NCBI GenBank assembly: GCA_949288175.1
Contig: CASEIV010000010.1
Span: forward strand, 53,720 to 111,759
Length of the DNA stretch: 58,040 nucleotides
Origin: an uncultured Eubacteriales bacterium
GTDB taxonomy: Bacteria > Bacillota > Clostridia > TANB77 > CAG-508
Reading direction: 5' to 3'
Part shown: in pieces, positions 24,897-32,737 of the stretch
Layout: each line of letters opens with the position of its first letter
How positions within the stretch are numbered: the stretch's first letter is position 1
Translations under genes and position numbers: made by a program
The notes under the pieces: generated by a model
Told to the model about the DNA's origin: nothing
Database searches by the model: none
The model's input: the letters and a program-made list of their open reading frames with translations, nothing else

Positions 24897-27029
24897 ATGA
24901 GTAAAAAAGGAAAGTTATCTATCAGGAAAAAGGAAACAAAACAAAAAAGTAGTTATATAATTGCTTTAGCAGGAAATCCAAATGTCGGGAAATCAACCAT
25001 ATTTAATAATCTAACAGGAATGAATCAACATACTGGTAATTGGACAGGTAAAACAGTTGCAAATGCAACAGGAGATTTTGATTATAGAGGAGAAACATAT
25101 AAGATTGTTGATATTCCTGGTACATATTCGATTATGTCTCATTCTGAAGAAGAAGAGATTGCTAGAAACTATATTTGTTTCGGAAATCCAGATGCAACAG
25201 TTGTTGTAGTAGATGCCACATCATTAGAAAGAAATTTAAATCTTGTATTACAAATAACAGAAATCACAGACAATCTAATTGTTTGTGTCAATTTATTAGA
25301 TGAAGCCAAAAAAAAGAAAATAGAAGTTAATCTAGAAAAACTATCTAACATACTAAAGGTACCAGTTGTAGGGGTTACTGCTAGAAAGAAAAAGACATTA
25401 AATAATTTATTAAAAGTTATGAGAAGTGTTTGTGAAGGAAAAGAAGAGACTGAGCAAATATATCAAGTACAATATCATGAAGAAATAGAAAAAGCAATTG
25501 AACAAGTAAAAGAAATCATTATTGCACAATACAAAAAAGAAGAAAAAGTAGCAAGATGGATAAGCATAAAAGTGTTAGATGGAGAAGAATCTATTTTAAA
25601 AGAGATAGAAAAACAATTGAACATACAATTAGTTAATGATAGTGAGATAGATAAAGCAAGGAAAAAAGCATTAGCAAACTTAGCAAAAGAAGGGATTTAT
25701 CAAGAAGACTTTAAAGAAATAATCGTATCAACGATTGTAAAAGATGCAGAAGAAATAGGGAAAAAGGTATGTCAATTTGAAAATAAAGATTATGCCAATC
25801 GAGATAGAAAAATCGATAAAATATTGACCTCTAAAAAATATGGTATTCCTATTATGATTGCATTTTTGCTACTCATATTTTGGATTACGATTGTAGGAGC
25901 CAATTATCCATCTCAATTTTTATTTAGTCTATTTGGAAATATACAAGAAAAATTGATAGAATTTGCTACATATATACATTGCCCAGAATGGCTATCCAAT
26001 ATGCTAATTTTAGGCGTTTATCAGACTTTAACTTGGATCATATCGGTTATGTTACCACCAATGGCTATCTTTTTTCCCTTGTTTACGATATTAGAAGATT
26101 TAGGATATTTGCCGAGAATTGCATTTAATATGGATGGCTTTTTTAAAAAGGCTTATTGCAGTGGAAAACAAATGATTACCATGTGCATGGGATTTGGATG
26201 TAACAGTTGTGGAGTAACAGGTTGTAGAATTATCGATTCACCAAGAGAAAGATTGATTGCTATATTAACCAATAATTTGGTACCATGCAATGGAAGATTT
26301 CCATTTTTAATTACCATTGCGACGATATTTATAGCGGGAACGATAGGGGGAATAGGAACATCTATTGTATCCACAATAGCCGTTATGTTTGTGATTATAC
26401 TAGGGATTATCATGACATTAGTAATATCTAAAATTTTATCGAAAACTATATTAAAGGGAATGCCATCTTCTTTTGTGTTAGAATTGCCACCCTATCGAAA
26501 GCCACAGTTTTTAAAAGTATTGGTTAGGTCTATTTTTGATAGAACTATCTTTATATTAGGAAGAGCAATTGCAGTTGCAGCACCTGCAGGTCTAGTCATA
26601 TGGCTATTTGCCAATATTGGTATACAAGGACAAAGTTTATTAACCATTATTGCAAACTTTCTAGATCCATTAGCAAATCTTATGGGATTAGATGGATATA
26701 TTCTAACTGCCTTTATATTAGGAATACCTGCCAATGAAATTGTGCTTCCGATTATGCTTATGTGTTATATGCAAGGAACTTCATTGGTGAATATGGAAGA
26801 TACGTTCGCGATAGGGGAAATCTTAAGACAAAATGGTTGGACGATATTAACTGCGATTAATGTTATGTTATTTACGATATTTCATTTTCCTTGTGCGACA
26901 ACTTTACTTACGATAAAAAAAGAAACAGGAAGTTGGAAATGGACAGCAATTGGATTTTTAATTCCAACAGTTTGTGGTGTTGTTCTTTGTATGTTGACGA
27001 CTTTGGTTTATTATGTTTTTGTGGTTTGA
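24897..27029 (+). CDS. feoB: Ferrous iron transporter FeoB
   Basis: A 710-residue inner-membrane Fe(II) transporter. The N-terminal G domain shows G1 GNPNVGKST (about 26-34), G2 around NWTGKTV, G3 DIPGTYS and a G4-like NLLD. A helical spacer follows, then the membrane domain with two Gate regions: the one around MGFGCNSCGVTGCRIIDSPRERLIAILTNNLVPCNGRFPFLI, and FILGIPANEIVLPIMLMCYM. About 20 basic residues precede the G1 motif, slightly more than usual. AAAGGAGG precedes the ATG. It ends in a GC-rich hairpin. Confidence 0.97.
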   Translation: MSKKGKLSIRKKETKQKSSYIIALAGNPNVGKSTIFNNLTGMNQHTGNWTGKTVANATGDFDYRGETYKIVDIPGTYSIMSHSEEEEIARNYICFGNPDATVVVVDATSLERNLNLVLQITEITDNLIVCVNLLDEAKKKKIEVNLEKLSNILKVPVVGVTARKKKTLNNLLKVMRSVCEGKEETEQIYQVQYHEEIEKAIEQVKEIIIAQYKKEEKVARWISIKVLDGEESILKEIEKQLNIQLVNDSEIDKARKKALANLAKEGIYQEDFKEIIVSTIVKDAEEIGKKVCQFENKDYANRDRKIDKILTSKKYGIPIMIAFLLLIFWITIVGANYPSQFLFSLFGNIQEKLIEFATYIHCPEWLSNMLILGVYQTLTWIISVMLPPMAIFFPLFTILEDLGYLPRIAFNMDGFFKKAYCSGKQMITMCMGFGCNSCGVTGCRIIDSPRERLIAILTNNLVPCNGRFPFLITIATIFIAGTIGGIGTSIVSTIAVMFVIILGIIMTLVISKILSKTILKGMPSSFVLELPPYRKPQFLKVLVRSIFDRTIFILGRAIAVAAPAGLVIWLFANIGIQGQSLLTIIANFLDPLANLMGLDGYILTAFILGIPANEIVLPIMLMCYMQGTSLVNMEDTFAIGEILRQNGWTILTAINVMLFTIFHFPCATTLLTIKKETGSWKWTAIGFLIPTVCGVVLCMLTTLVYYVFVV

Positions 27030-27051
27030 CATAATTTATGGTATAAATTTA

Positions 27052-27078
27052 CTCCCCATGTTGGCGTTGCATGGGGAG
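27052..27078. terminator. Hairpin between convergent feoB and the Panacea gene
   Basis: CTCCCCATG (27052-27060) and CATGGGGAG (27070-27078) form a perfect 9-bp stem with a 9-nt loop. The T tract is poor (GTTTATATATT), so termination efficiency is uncertain. Confidence 0.55.
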
Positions 27079-27115
27079 GTTTATATATTATATTAAGAAG
27101 TTTAATATAAAAATA

Positions 27116-27694
27116 CTATAATTCTTCATATTGATGATACTCTTTAATTGTATCTAGTTTCATAGCAGAATATAATTTTCCAAGACCTTTAAAGCTTTTT
27201 GACCAAGGTGCATTATCTTTATGTGTTAAATCTACTAAATCTGCAGCAGATAAACTACCATATTTTTTTAATGTTTTTTCTATGCTAATTAATTTTTCCG
27301 TTCCGCATTCTGCAAACAAAATTCTACTTTTAGCTGGCATTTCAGATATATTCTTACTATCAATATCATTTTTCTCTTCATCAATAGGCTTATATCCATA
27401 TTCTTTATATCTTTTATAAACAGTATCTACTACTGGACCATATTTAAATGCATATATTTTATCTGTAAATAATTCTTTTCCAGTATCACATAGATAATCT
27501 GCAAAACATAAATATACTAATTTTTGGAGTTTCAATTGAGTGCAAGGTGTTTTTGATAAAATATATTTTGCAACATCTATGCCTTTTAATTTTCTATCTT
27601 TTTTAAAATGTAAATTTTTTAGAATTTCTTGACTTGGGAATTCTAAAATGTTAAACTTAATATAGTTAAACAGTAAGTCCTTTTGGTATGCCAT
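27116..27694 (-). CDS. Panacea (DUF4065/SocA-type) antitoxin-domain protein
   Basis: A 192-residue protein. Residues about 40-190 form the Panacea domain: LQKLVYLCFADYLCDTGKELFTDKIYAFKYGPVVDTVYKRYKEYG, then the late region LSAADLVDLTHKDNAPWSKSF. The domain is known from SocA of Caulobacter and from a large group of antitoxins paired with unrelated toxins. About 40 N-terminal residues precede it. I found no plausible small toxin gene on either side: downstream is the feoB end and upstream is a 260-bp gap with a candidate small RNA. It may be an orphan, or pair with something at a distance. Promiscuous antitoxin function is from the family, not shown here. Confidence 0.85.
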   Translation of the reverse strand: MAYQKDLLFNYIKFNILEFPSQEILKNLHFKKDRKLKGIDVAKYILSKTPCTQLKLQKLVYLCFADYLCDTGKELFTDKIYAFKYGPVVDTVYKRYKEYGYKPIDEEKNDIDSKNISEMPAKSRILFAECGTEKLISIEKTLKKYGSLSAADLVDLTHKDNAPWSKSFKGLGKLYSAMKLDTIKEYHQYEEL

Positions 27695-27826
27695 AATCGA
27701 GGTAAGTGCTATGAGTTAGCATCATACTTAAGGCTATTTAACTAATTATTATTACCACTAATAAGTGGTATTTTTTTGCCTTGAAATTTTTTACGAAAAT
27801 TTTACTATTCATTTGTTTTTTACCAT

Positions 27827-27903
27827 AAAAAAAGTATGTGTAGTTACGGTACACATACGAGTAAATGTTATCCTCAACCTAACCTAGGATACATTTTTAG
27901 TAT
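27827..27903 (-). ncRNA. Candidate small RNA (or terminated leader) with two stem-loops
   Basis: Downstream of the promoter at 27910-27938 the predicted transcript would be about 77 nt. It would contain a stem TATCCT/AGGATA (27869-27874 with 27886-27891) whose loop repeats AGGTT. A 9-bp perfect hairpin follows, GTATGTGTA/TACACATAC (27834-27842 with 27850-27858), and then seven T residues on the minus strand. No ORF fits in it. The same hairpin could also simply terminate the upstream phosphorylase gene. A separate plus-strand hairpin with a T tract (ACCACT/AGTGGT, 27755-27778) lies nearby without an assigned gene. Confidence 0.4.
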
Positions 27904-27909
27904 ATTTAA

Positions 27910-27938
27910 GTAATAACATATTAATTTATATTTGTCAA
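27910..27938 (-). promoter_or_regulatory. Minus-strand promoter before the candidate small RNA
   Basis: On the minus strand TTGACA (27938-27933), a 17-bp spacer and TATTAC (27915-27910). It lies directly after the phosphorylase stop codon and would also serve the Panacea gene if transcripts pass the hairpin. Confidence 0.5.
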
Positions 27939-27954
27939 ATGAAAACTTATAATT

Positions 27955-28710
27955 TCATACTGAAATTGCTAACTCTAATGCAATTTCAAAATGCGTGAAA
28001 TCATGTTGTGTTCCAGTCAAATCATTTTCTTTTTTTCGACTGTCCCAAACAGGTGCATACAGTAAATCACCACTTGTTAAGAAATAGTATAATTCTAAAT
28101 TCCTAAAATCGCAAACAGCTTGTAAAGCAGAACATTCCATTTCAACTGAAATACAACCATCTTGTTTTCTTTTTTCAAAATTATGAACAGTTTCTCGATA
28201 GAAAGCATCTGTTGTCCAAGTTTTTCCTTCTACAAAAGGAAGATGGTGTTCTTTCATAAAGTTTGAAACAACAGGAGCATTTTTGATTTTTATATAGTCA
28301 CTTGGTGCAGCATAATGATAAGAAGTTCCCTCATCTCGATAGGCATATGTTGGAACCATGATTTTACCATGAGAGATGTTTTTATCTAAAGAACCTGCGC
28401 CACCAAAAACAACAAATTTCTTGGTGTCTAACACTTCGGTAGCATCTTCTAAAGCACCAACAGAGGTAGGGGCCCCCATATAAGTTTTATAAAATGCAAT
28501 GACCTTATTTTTATATTCTAATTCATAAACAGATAAAGGACCAGTGACAAATTTTAGTTCACCAACTTTTTTACAGTCATAATGGTTGAGTACATAATCT
28601 TCTATGATATTCGAAAATGTAATAATACAAGCATCACATGTTAATCTGTTTTCTCTTGGTTTTGGATTAATTTTGGCTTCTGAATGATTGTCAAAACTAT
28701 CTGTTATCAT
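27955..28710 (-). CDS. Nucleoside phosphorylase (PNP/UDP family)
   Basis: A 251-residue enzyme of the purine-nucleoside/uridine phosphorylase superfamily, which cleaves nucleosides with phosphate in salvage. Motifs are the phosphate-binding region KTYMGAPTSVGALED, VVFGGAGSLDKNISHGKIMVP and the substrate signature CISVEMECSALQAVCDFRNLELYYFLTSGD, in which the Met-Glu contacts the ribose. Substrate specificity cannot be fixed. AGAGGTGA precedes the ATG on the minus strand. The gene appears monocistronic. Confidence 0.88.
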   Translation of the reverse strand: MITDSFDNHSEAKINPKPRENRLTCDACIITFSNIIEDYVLNHYDCKKVGELKFVTGPLSVYELEYKNKVIAFYKTYMGAPTSVGALEDATEVLDTKKFVVFGGAGSLDKNISHGKIMVPTYAYRDEGTSYHYAAPSDYIKIKNAPVVSNFMKEHHLPFVEGKTWTTDAFYRETVHNFEKRKQDGCISVEMECSALQAVCDFRNLELYYFLTSGDLLYAPVWDSRKKENDLTGTQHDFTHFEIALELAISV

Positions 28711-28816
28711 TTTAATATCACCTCTTAATAAAATAATATTTATTTAACTATAACATAAATGAGAGAAATATTCTATAATTATACGGATATTCTAGAAATT
28801 CATATAGTATGCAAAC

Positions 28817-28850
28817 AACTAGACCGACTCAATATAGAGTCAGTCTAGTT
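28817..28850 (-). terminator. Hairpin downstream of the GT2 synthase gene
   Basis: AACTAGACCGACTC (28817-28830) pairs with GAGTCAGTCTAGTT (28837-28850), 13 of 14 positions, with loop AATATA. The minus-strand T tract is short. Confidence 0.6.
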
Positions 28851-28887
28851 ACATGAAATTTCAAATACATAAGACACTTTTTGAGAG

Positions 28888-30174
28888 TTACCATTTCTTT
28901 TTTAAATTGAATAATTCTGAAATATATCCCATTAGACAATAAGGTGCTAAGATAAAAGCATAAACCAAAATATACACAAGAAATGCTAAACAACTTCTTT
29001 TTTCTAATTTACAATCAATTTCTTTTAGCATATTTTTTCTTCGGATTTCGATTAATAAGCATAATAATAGTCCAAAAGGAATCACTAATAAAGAAATCCA
29101 ACCAAGTAATAAAGGATTTCCGAAAGCTAAAAAGATTAAGCTAAGTGGTACAAAAATCAGAAGTGCTAAATCGATAAAAGGGAAAAAGACATTAAAGCAT
29201 GCTAATAACTTAGATTTCAAAGACATCTTTTTAGATGTCAATATGGTATTCTTTTTAAAAGCTTCTATCATACCTCTAGCCCATCTTTTTCTTTGTTTAC
29301 CCAATTCCTTATATTTTTCTGGAACAACTGTAAAAGCAATCGCATTTTTAGCAAAATTGGTTTCATAACCTTTACTTAGTAATTGCCAAGTGAGAACAAT
29401 ATCTTCTCCTACACAATGCTGCCATCCACCGATTTCTTTTAGTATTTTTGTTTTATAAGCACTAAAAGCACCTTGTGCAACTAACGTAGAATTGTAATTG
29501 CCTTGCATCAATTTCACACCAAAAATACCTAGTGTATAATCCCATTGTTGTAATTTTGTTATAAAACTCTTTTTAGCATTTTTTACAAATAAACAACCTG
29601 CTGTTGCAGCTGTTTTTTTATTAGAATTTACTAACTTATGCATGATATTTCTAACGGCTAAAGGATGCAAAACGGTATCACTATCAATTGTAATGGTGTA
29701 ATCCGTACATACAGTTTGTAATCCTTGGTTAAGTGCATTTGCTTTTCCTTGGTGTTTTGCTTCTATCAATGTCATATTAGAATCTAAATCCATTGATTTT
29801 AATAGTTCTAAAGTTCCATCGTTTGAACCATCATCAATAATTTTTACATAAATATTTCCACAGTATTTTTGCTTTTTAATAGAGTTAATTGTTTCTTCTA
29901 TTGAATTTTTAGCATTATATACTGGTATCAAAATCGTAACATCTTTTTCTTTTTTGTCATAGGATTTTTTCTTATCTTTTTTATGCAATAACAAACTAAC
30001 AAAGTTGAATACATAATGAAATCCTGGAATAATGGCTATAAAAGTTACGAGATAAATTGCTAAGAAAAAGCCTAAATAACATGAAATATCATATATCCAA
30101 TTGATGTTGATACATATTGAACAGATAAGACATATTAGTGCAATTATCATAGATATGAAAAACATTTTTATCAC
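28888..30174 (-). CDS. Processive GT2 membrane glycosyltransferase (PgaC/IcaA-like)
   Basis: A 428-residue membrane glycosyltransferase of the poly-GlcNAc/hyaluronan/cellulose synthase type. Two N-terminal membrane segments are followed by a GT2 domain: VTILIPVYNAKNSIEETINSIKKQKY, then KIIDDGSNDGT, the metal motif IDSDTVLHP, GEDIVLTWQLL and the QxxRW motif QRKRWARGM. Two or three C-terminal membrane segments complete it. QxxRW and the topology indicate processive synthesis coupled to export. A polysaccharide deacetylase is divergently encoded 87 bp away, reminiscent of PgaC/PgaB. The polymer is not proven. Confidence 0.88.
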   Translation of the reverse strand: MIKMFFISMIIALICLICSICININWIYDISCYLGFFLAIYLVTFIAIIPGFHYVFNFVSLLLHKKDKKKSYDKKEKDVTILIPVYNAKNSIEETINSIKKQKYCGNIYVKIIDDGSNDGTLELLKSMDLDSNMTLIEAKHQGKANALNQGLQTVCTDYTITIDSDTVLHPLAVRNIMHKLVNSNKKTAATAGCLFVKNAKKSFITKLQQWDYTLGIFGVKLMQGNYNSTLVAQGAFSAYKTKILKEIGGWQHCVGEDIVLTWQLLSKGYETNFAKNAIAFTVVPEKYKELGKQRKRWARGMIEAFKKNTILTSKKMSLKSKLLACFNVFFPFIDLALLIFVPLSLIFLAFGNPLLLGWISLLVIPFGLLLCLLIEIRRKNMLKEIDCKLEKRSCLAFLVYILVYAFILAPYCLMGYISELFNLKKKW

Positions 30175-30261
30175 CTCATAGTATCTTATGAAACTGTCGA
30201 AAAATCGTGATAAGTGTCAAAAAATTTCTACCATAAATATAATAAAAAGAGGTGAAGTAAA

Positions 30262-31062
30262 TTGAGTACAAAAAAGAAAATGATAATTGTATGTATGATA
30301 ATTGTTGTGATTGTAGTTGCTATTGGAATGGTTATTAGACAAAAAAGAGATACGAAAAGAGCAGATGTCAAAGTTCCCATCTTGCTATATCATAATTTTG
30401 TAACAACTGTTCCAGAAAGTGATCCAGACAATTTTAATTATATAAATACACCAGAAAGTTTTGAAGAAAATATAAAAACATTTTTAGAAAATGGGTATAC
30501 AATCATATCTATGAAAGAATTAGCACTTGCTGATAGTGGAAAAACAGAACTTCCCGATAAACCAATAGTGATAACATTTGATGATGGATATTACAGTAAT
30601 TATGAATATATCTATCTGATTTTGAAGCAGTATCAAGTGAAAGCATCTATATTTATTGTAACAGATAAAATTGGTCAAGAAATTGACGGTATAAAATATT
30701 TAGGTTGGGAAGAGTGCTTAGAAATGCAAAATAGTGGTCTTGTAGAAATAGGTAGTCACAGTAAAAAACATGTTTTTTATGATAAGCGTTCTGTAAGAGA
30801 ACTTCGTGATGATGTAAAAGCATCTTATGAAGAAATAGAGAAGAATCTAGGAAAACAAGATCTAAAAATATTTGCATATCCATATGGTGCATATACAAAT
30901 GAAACAGTAAGGACTTTAAAAAATAATGAAATTGATTTTCAAATATATGATATTGGAATGAATGATTTTAAAGATTTAGATAAACATGCTATTAAGAGAA
31001 TTAATATTCTTTGTGAGATGACAGGAAAGGAAATTATAGAAGAGATAGAGGGATATAAGTAA
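30262..31062 (+). CDS. Membrane-anchored polysaccharide deacetylase (PgaB/IcaB-like)
   Basis: A 266-residue CE4 esterase. One N-terminal hydrophobic segment (about 5-25) anchors the domain outside. The catalytic Asp region is VITFDDGYYSNYEYIY (about 102-117), preceded by the IcaB/PgaB-type KVPILLYHNFV. The metal His pair is in EIGSHSKKHVFY and the late motif is FAYPYGAYTNET. It most likely removes N-acetyl groups from a GlcNAc polymer made by the divergent GT2 enzyme. The ribosome site is AAGAGGTGA. Confidence 0.9.
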   Translation: MSTKKKMIIVCMIIVVIVVAIGMVIRQKRDTKRADVKVPILLYHNFVTTVPESDPDNFNYINTPESFEENIKTFLENGYTIISMKELALADSGKTELPDKPIVITFDDGYYSNYEYIYLILKQYQVKASIFIVTDKIGQEIDGIKYLGWEECLEMQNSGLVEIGSHSKKHVFYDKRSVRELRDDVKASYEEIEKNLGKQDLKIFAYPYGAYTNETVRTLKNNEIDFQIYDIGMNDFKDLDKHAIKRINILCEMTGKEIIEEIEGYK

Positions 31063-31082
31063 AAATAGTTTGAAAAATCAAA

Positions 31083-31105
31083 GGGAAACTTGTTTTAAGT
31101 TTCCC
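31083..31105 (-). terminator. Hairpin between convergent deacetylase and M20 genes
   Basis: GGGAAACTT (31083-31091) pairs perfectly with AAGTTTCCC (31097-31105) around GTTTT. T residues are weak on both sides, with the minus strand a little better. Confidence 0.5.
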
Positions 31106-31128
31106 CATTGTAAATTTCATAAATTATA

Positions 31129-32511
31129 TTAACCTAATACATTTTCATCAGGTGTACCACGACTAGAAACTTTAGTAGTAGGAATATGTGAAGATGCATA
31201 AGTAGATTTAGGTGTGCTAGAAACTTTTTGAGCATCTTTAAATCTTTCTACCAACAGTTCTCTAGATAATTGTGTAAAAAGTGTTGTTGCAGGTTGAATG
31301 AATTTCTTTTTCGTATGTTCTTTAGGATTATGACTTCCACCTGTAGAAGGAATAAATATCATTGTTTTTTCTTTAGCTGGTATATAGCCTGTATCTTGAC
31401 CAGGGTATGAAGGCATTTCAATTGATTGGATTCCTTTATGGTTACAAATTTGGTTAAGTTTTTGATTTAAGAAATGGCTTGTAACAACAGGAGTACCTTG
31501 TGATACAACTTTTGTAGTGATTTTGGTTTTGGTTTTTGCTTCTACTTGTTGCTTAATGTTTTCAAAATCTTCTAATACATTTTCTGGCGTATTTTCTCCA
31601 AGAAGACGAAAATCAATTAAGCCATTTGCTTGGTTTGGTATTTGATTAAAACTACCATTGTGTCCAGGCGTATTAATCTCAACTTGACTTGCTCTACCAA
31701 GACCTTGTTTTTCATAACGTTTTCCAAGTTTTCGAACTTTCTTACCAATAAAAGCAGTGGCATCAACTGCATTTTTCCTTTTTTTCATAGGTGTTGAACC
31801 TGTATGGTTTGCTTGTCCTTCTACATCATATTTAATCCTTACGGCTGAACCAATAGAATTAATAATACCAACTGTATCTTGCTGATTCTTTTTATAAGCC
31901 TTTTTTAAGCTATCATATTGTTCAATATGTGCTTCTAGAGAATAATCTACTGTATCAAATATTTTATCAACTTCTTGAATACCATCAACATGTTCTTTTA
32001 AATAGGAATTTGCAAAATCGATTGCTTCTTGTAAAGTGACAGTTTTTCCTTGTTTTAAGGCATTTTGGTCTACAATAGAAGAAAAATCTTTTTCTGTAAT
32101 TGTACCATTTAAGTATTTACTACCTAAACAAGCATTACCAAATCGGCTAGATTCTTCACAAGCATAGATAGCAACCTTTATGATTCCTGTACATTTTTTA
32201 CTTTTTATTAAATTTTCAGCAACTTGTAATCCAACAATTACACCAACTGGTCCATCAAATTGTCCTCCATTATAAACAGAATCTGTATGAGAACCAATGG
32301 CAATTGTTTTTTGTGGATGATTTCCAATAGAAATAGTACCACAAATATTTCCTGCTTTATCAAGGGTTATTTGCATGCCTAGTGCCTTCATTTTTTCGAT
32401 AATTTTTATCTTATATTCCATATCTTCTTCTGTATAAGCTAATCGATTGATTGGTTCTTTCGAATCAAAATCAAAAAAATCTTTTAATTTAACGATACGT
32501 TCTTGCTCCAT
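31129..32511 (-). CDS. M20-family amidohydrolase (N-carbamoyl-amino-acid / allantoate type)
   Basis: A 460-residue zinc hydrolase related to AllC and N-carbamoyl-L-amino acid hydrolases. Metal-binding motifs are GSHTDSVYNGGQFDGPVGV (about 73-91) and YACEESSRFGNACLGSK (about 124-140); the dimerisation/substrate region has NHTGSTPMKKRKNA, and the late HNPKEHT supplies the final His. After the usual end a 32-residue Ser/Thr/Lys-rich tail follows (starting KVSSTPKST), which I do not know from this family. The gene stands alone, so the substrate is open. Confidence 0.87.
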   Translation of the reverse strand: MEQERIVKLKDFFDFDSKEPINRLAYTEEDMEYKIKIIEKMKALGMQITLDKAGNICGTISIGNHPQKTIAIGSHTDSVYNGGQFDGPVGVIVGLQVAENLIKSKKCTGIIKVAIYACEESSRFGNACLGSKYLNGTITEKDFSSIVDQNALKQGKTVTLQEAIDFANSYLKEHVDGIQEVDKIFDTVDYSLEAHIEQYDSLKKAYKKNQQDTVGIINSIGSAVRIKYDVEGQANHTGSTPMKKRKNAVDATAFIGKKVRKLGKRYEKQGLGRASQVEINTPGHNGSFNQIPNQANGLIDFRLLGENTPENVLEDFENIKQQVEAKTKTKITTKVVSQGTPVVTSHFLNQKLNQICNHKGIQSIEMPSYPGQDTGYIPAKEKTMIFIPSTGGSHNPKEHTKKKFIQPATTLFTQLSRELLVERFKDAQKVSSTPKSTYASSHIPTTKVSSRGTPDENVLG

Positions 32512-32737
32512 AATGATTATCCTTTCCTAAAAATTAGGAATAGTATATCATATTATGTAATCTTTTTCAACATAAAAAAAGAATTTATGTATGACTTCGT
32601 AGAAACAATATGGAGTATATACAATTTGTATAGAATTATTAAAATCAGAAAGATTAATTTCATAAATTAACATTACCCCCTTTTAAAAATGAAGAAAATG
32701 GTATACAATATAGAAAAATTAGAATTAGGAGAGGAAT

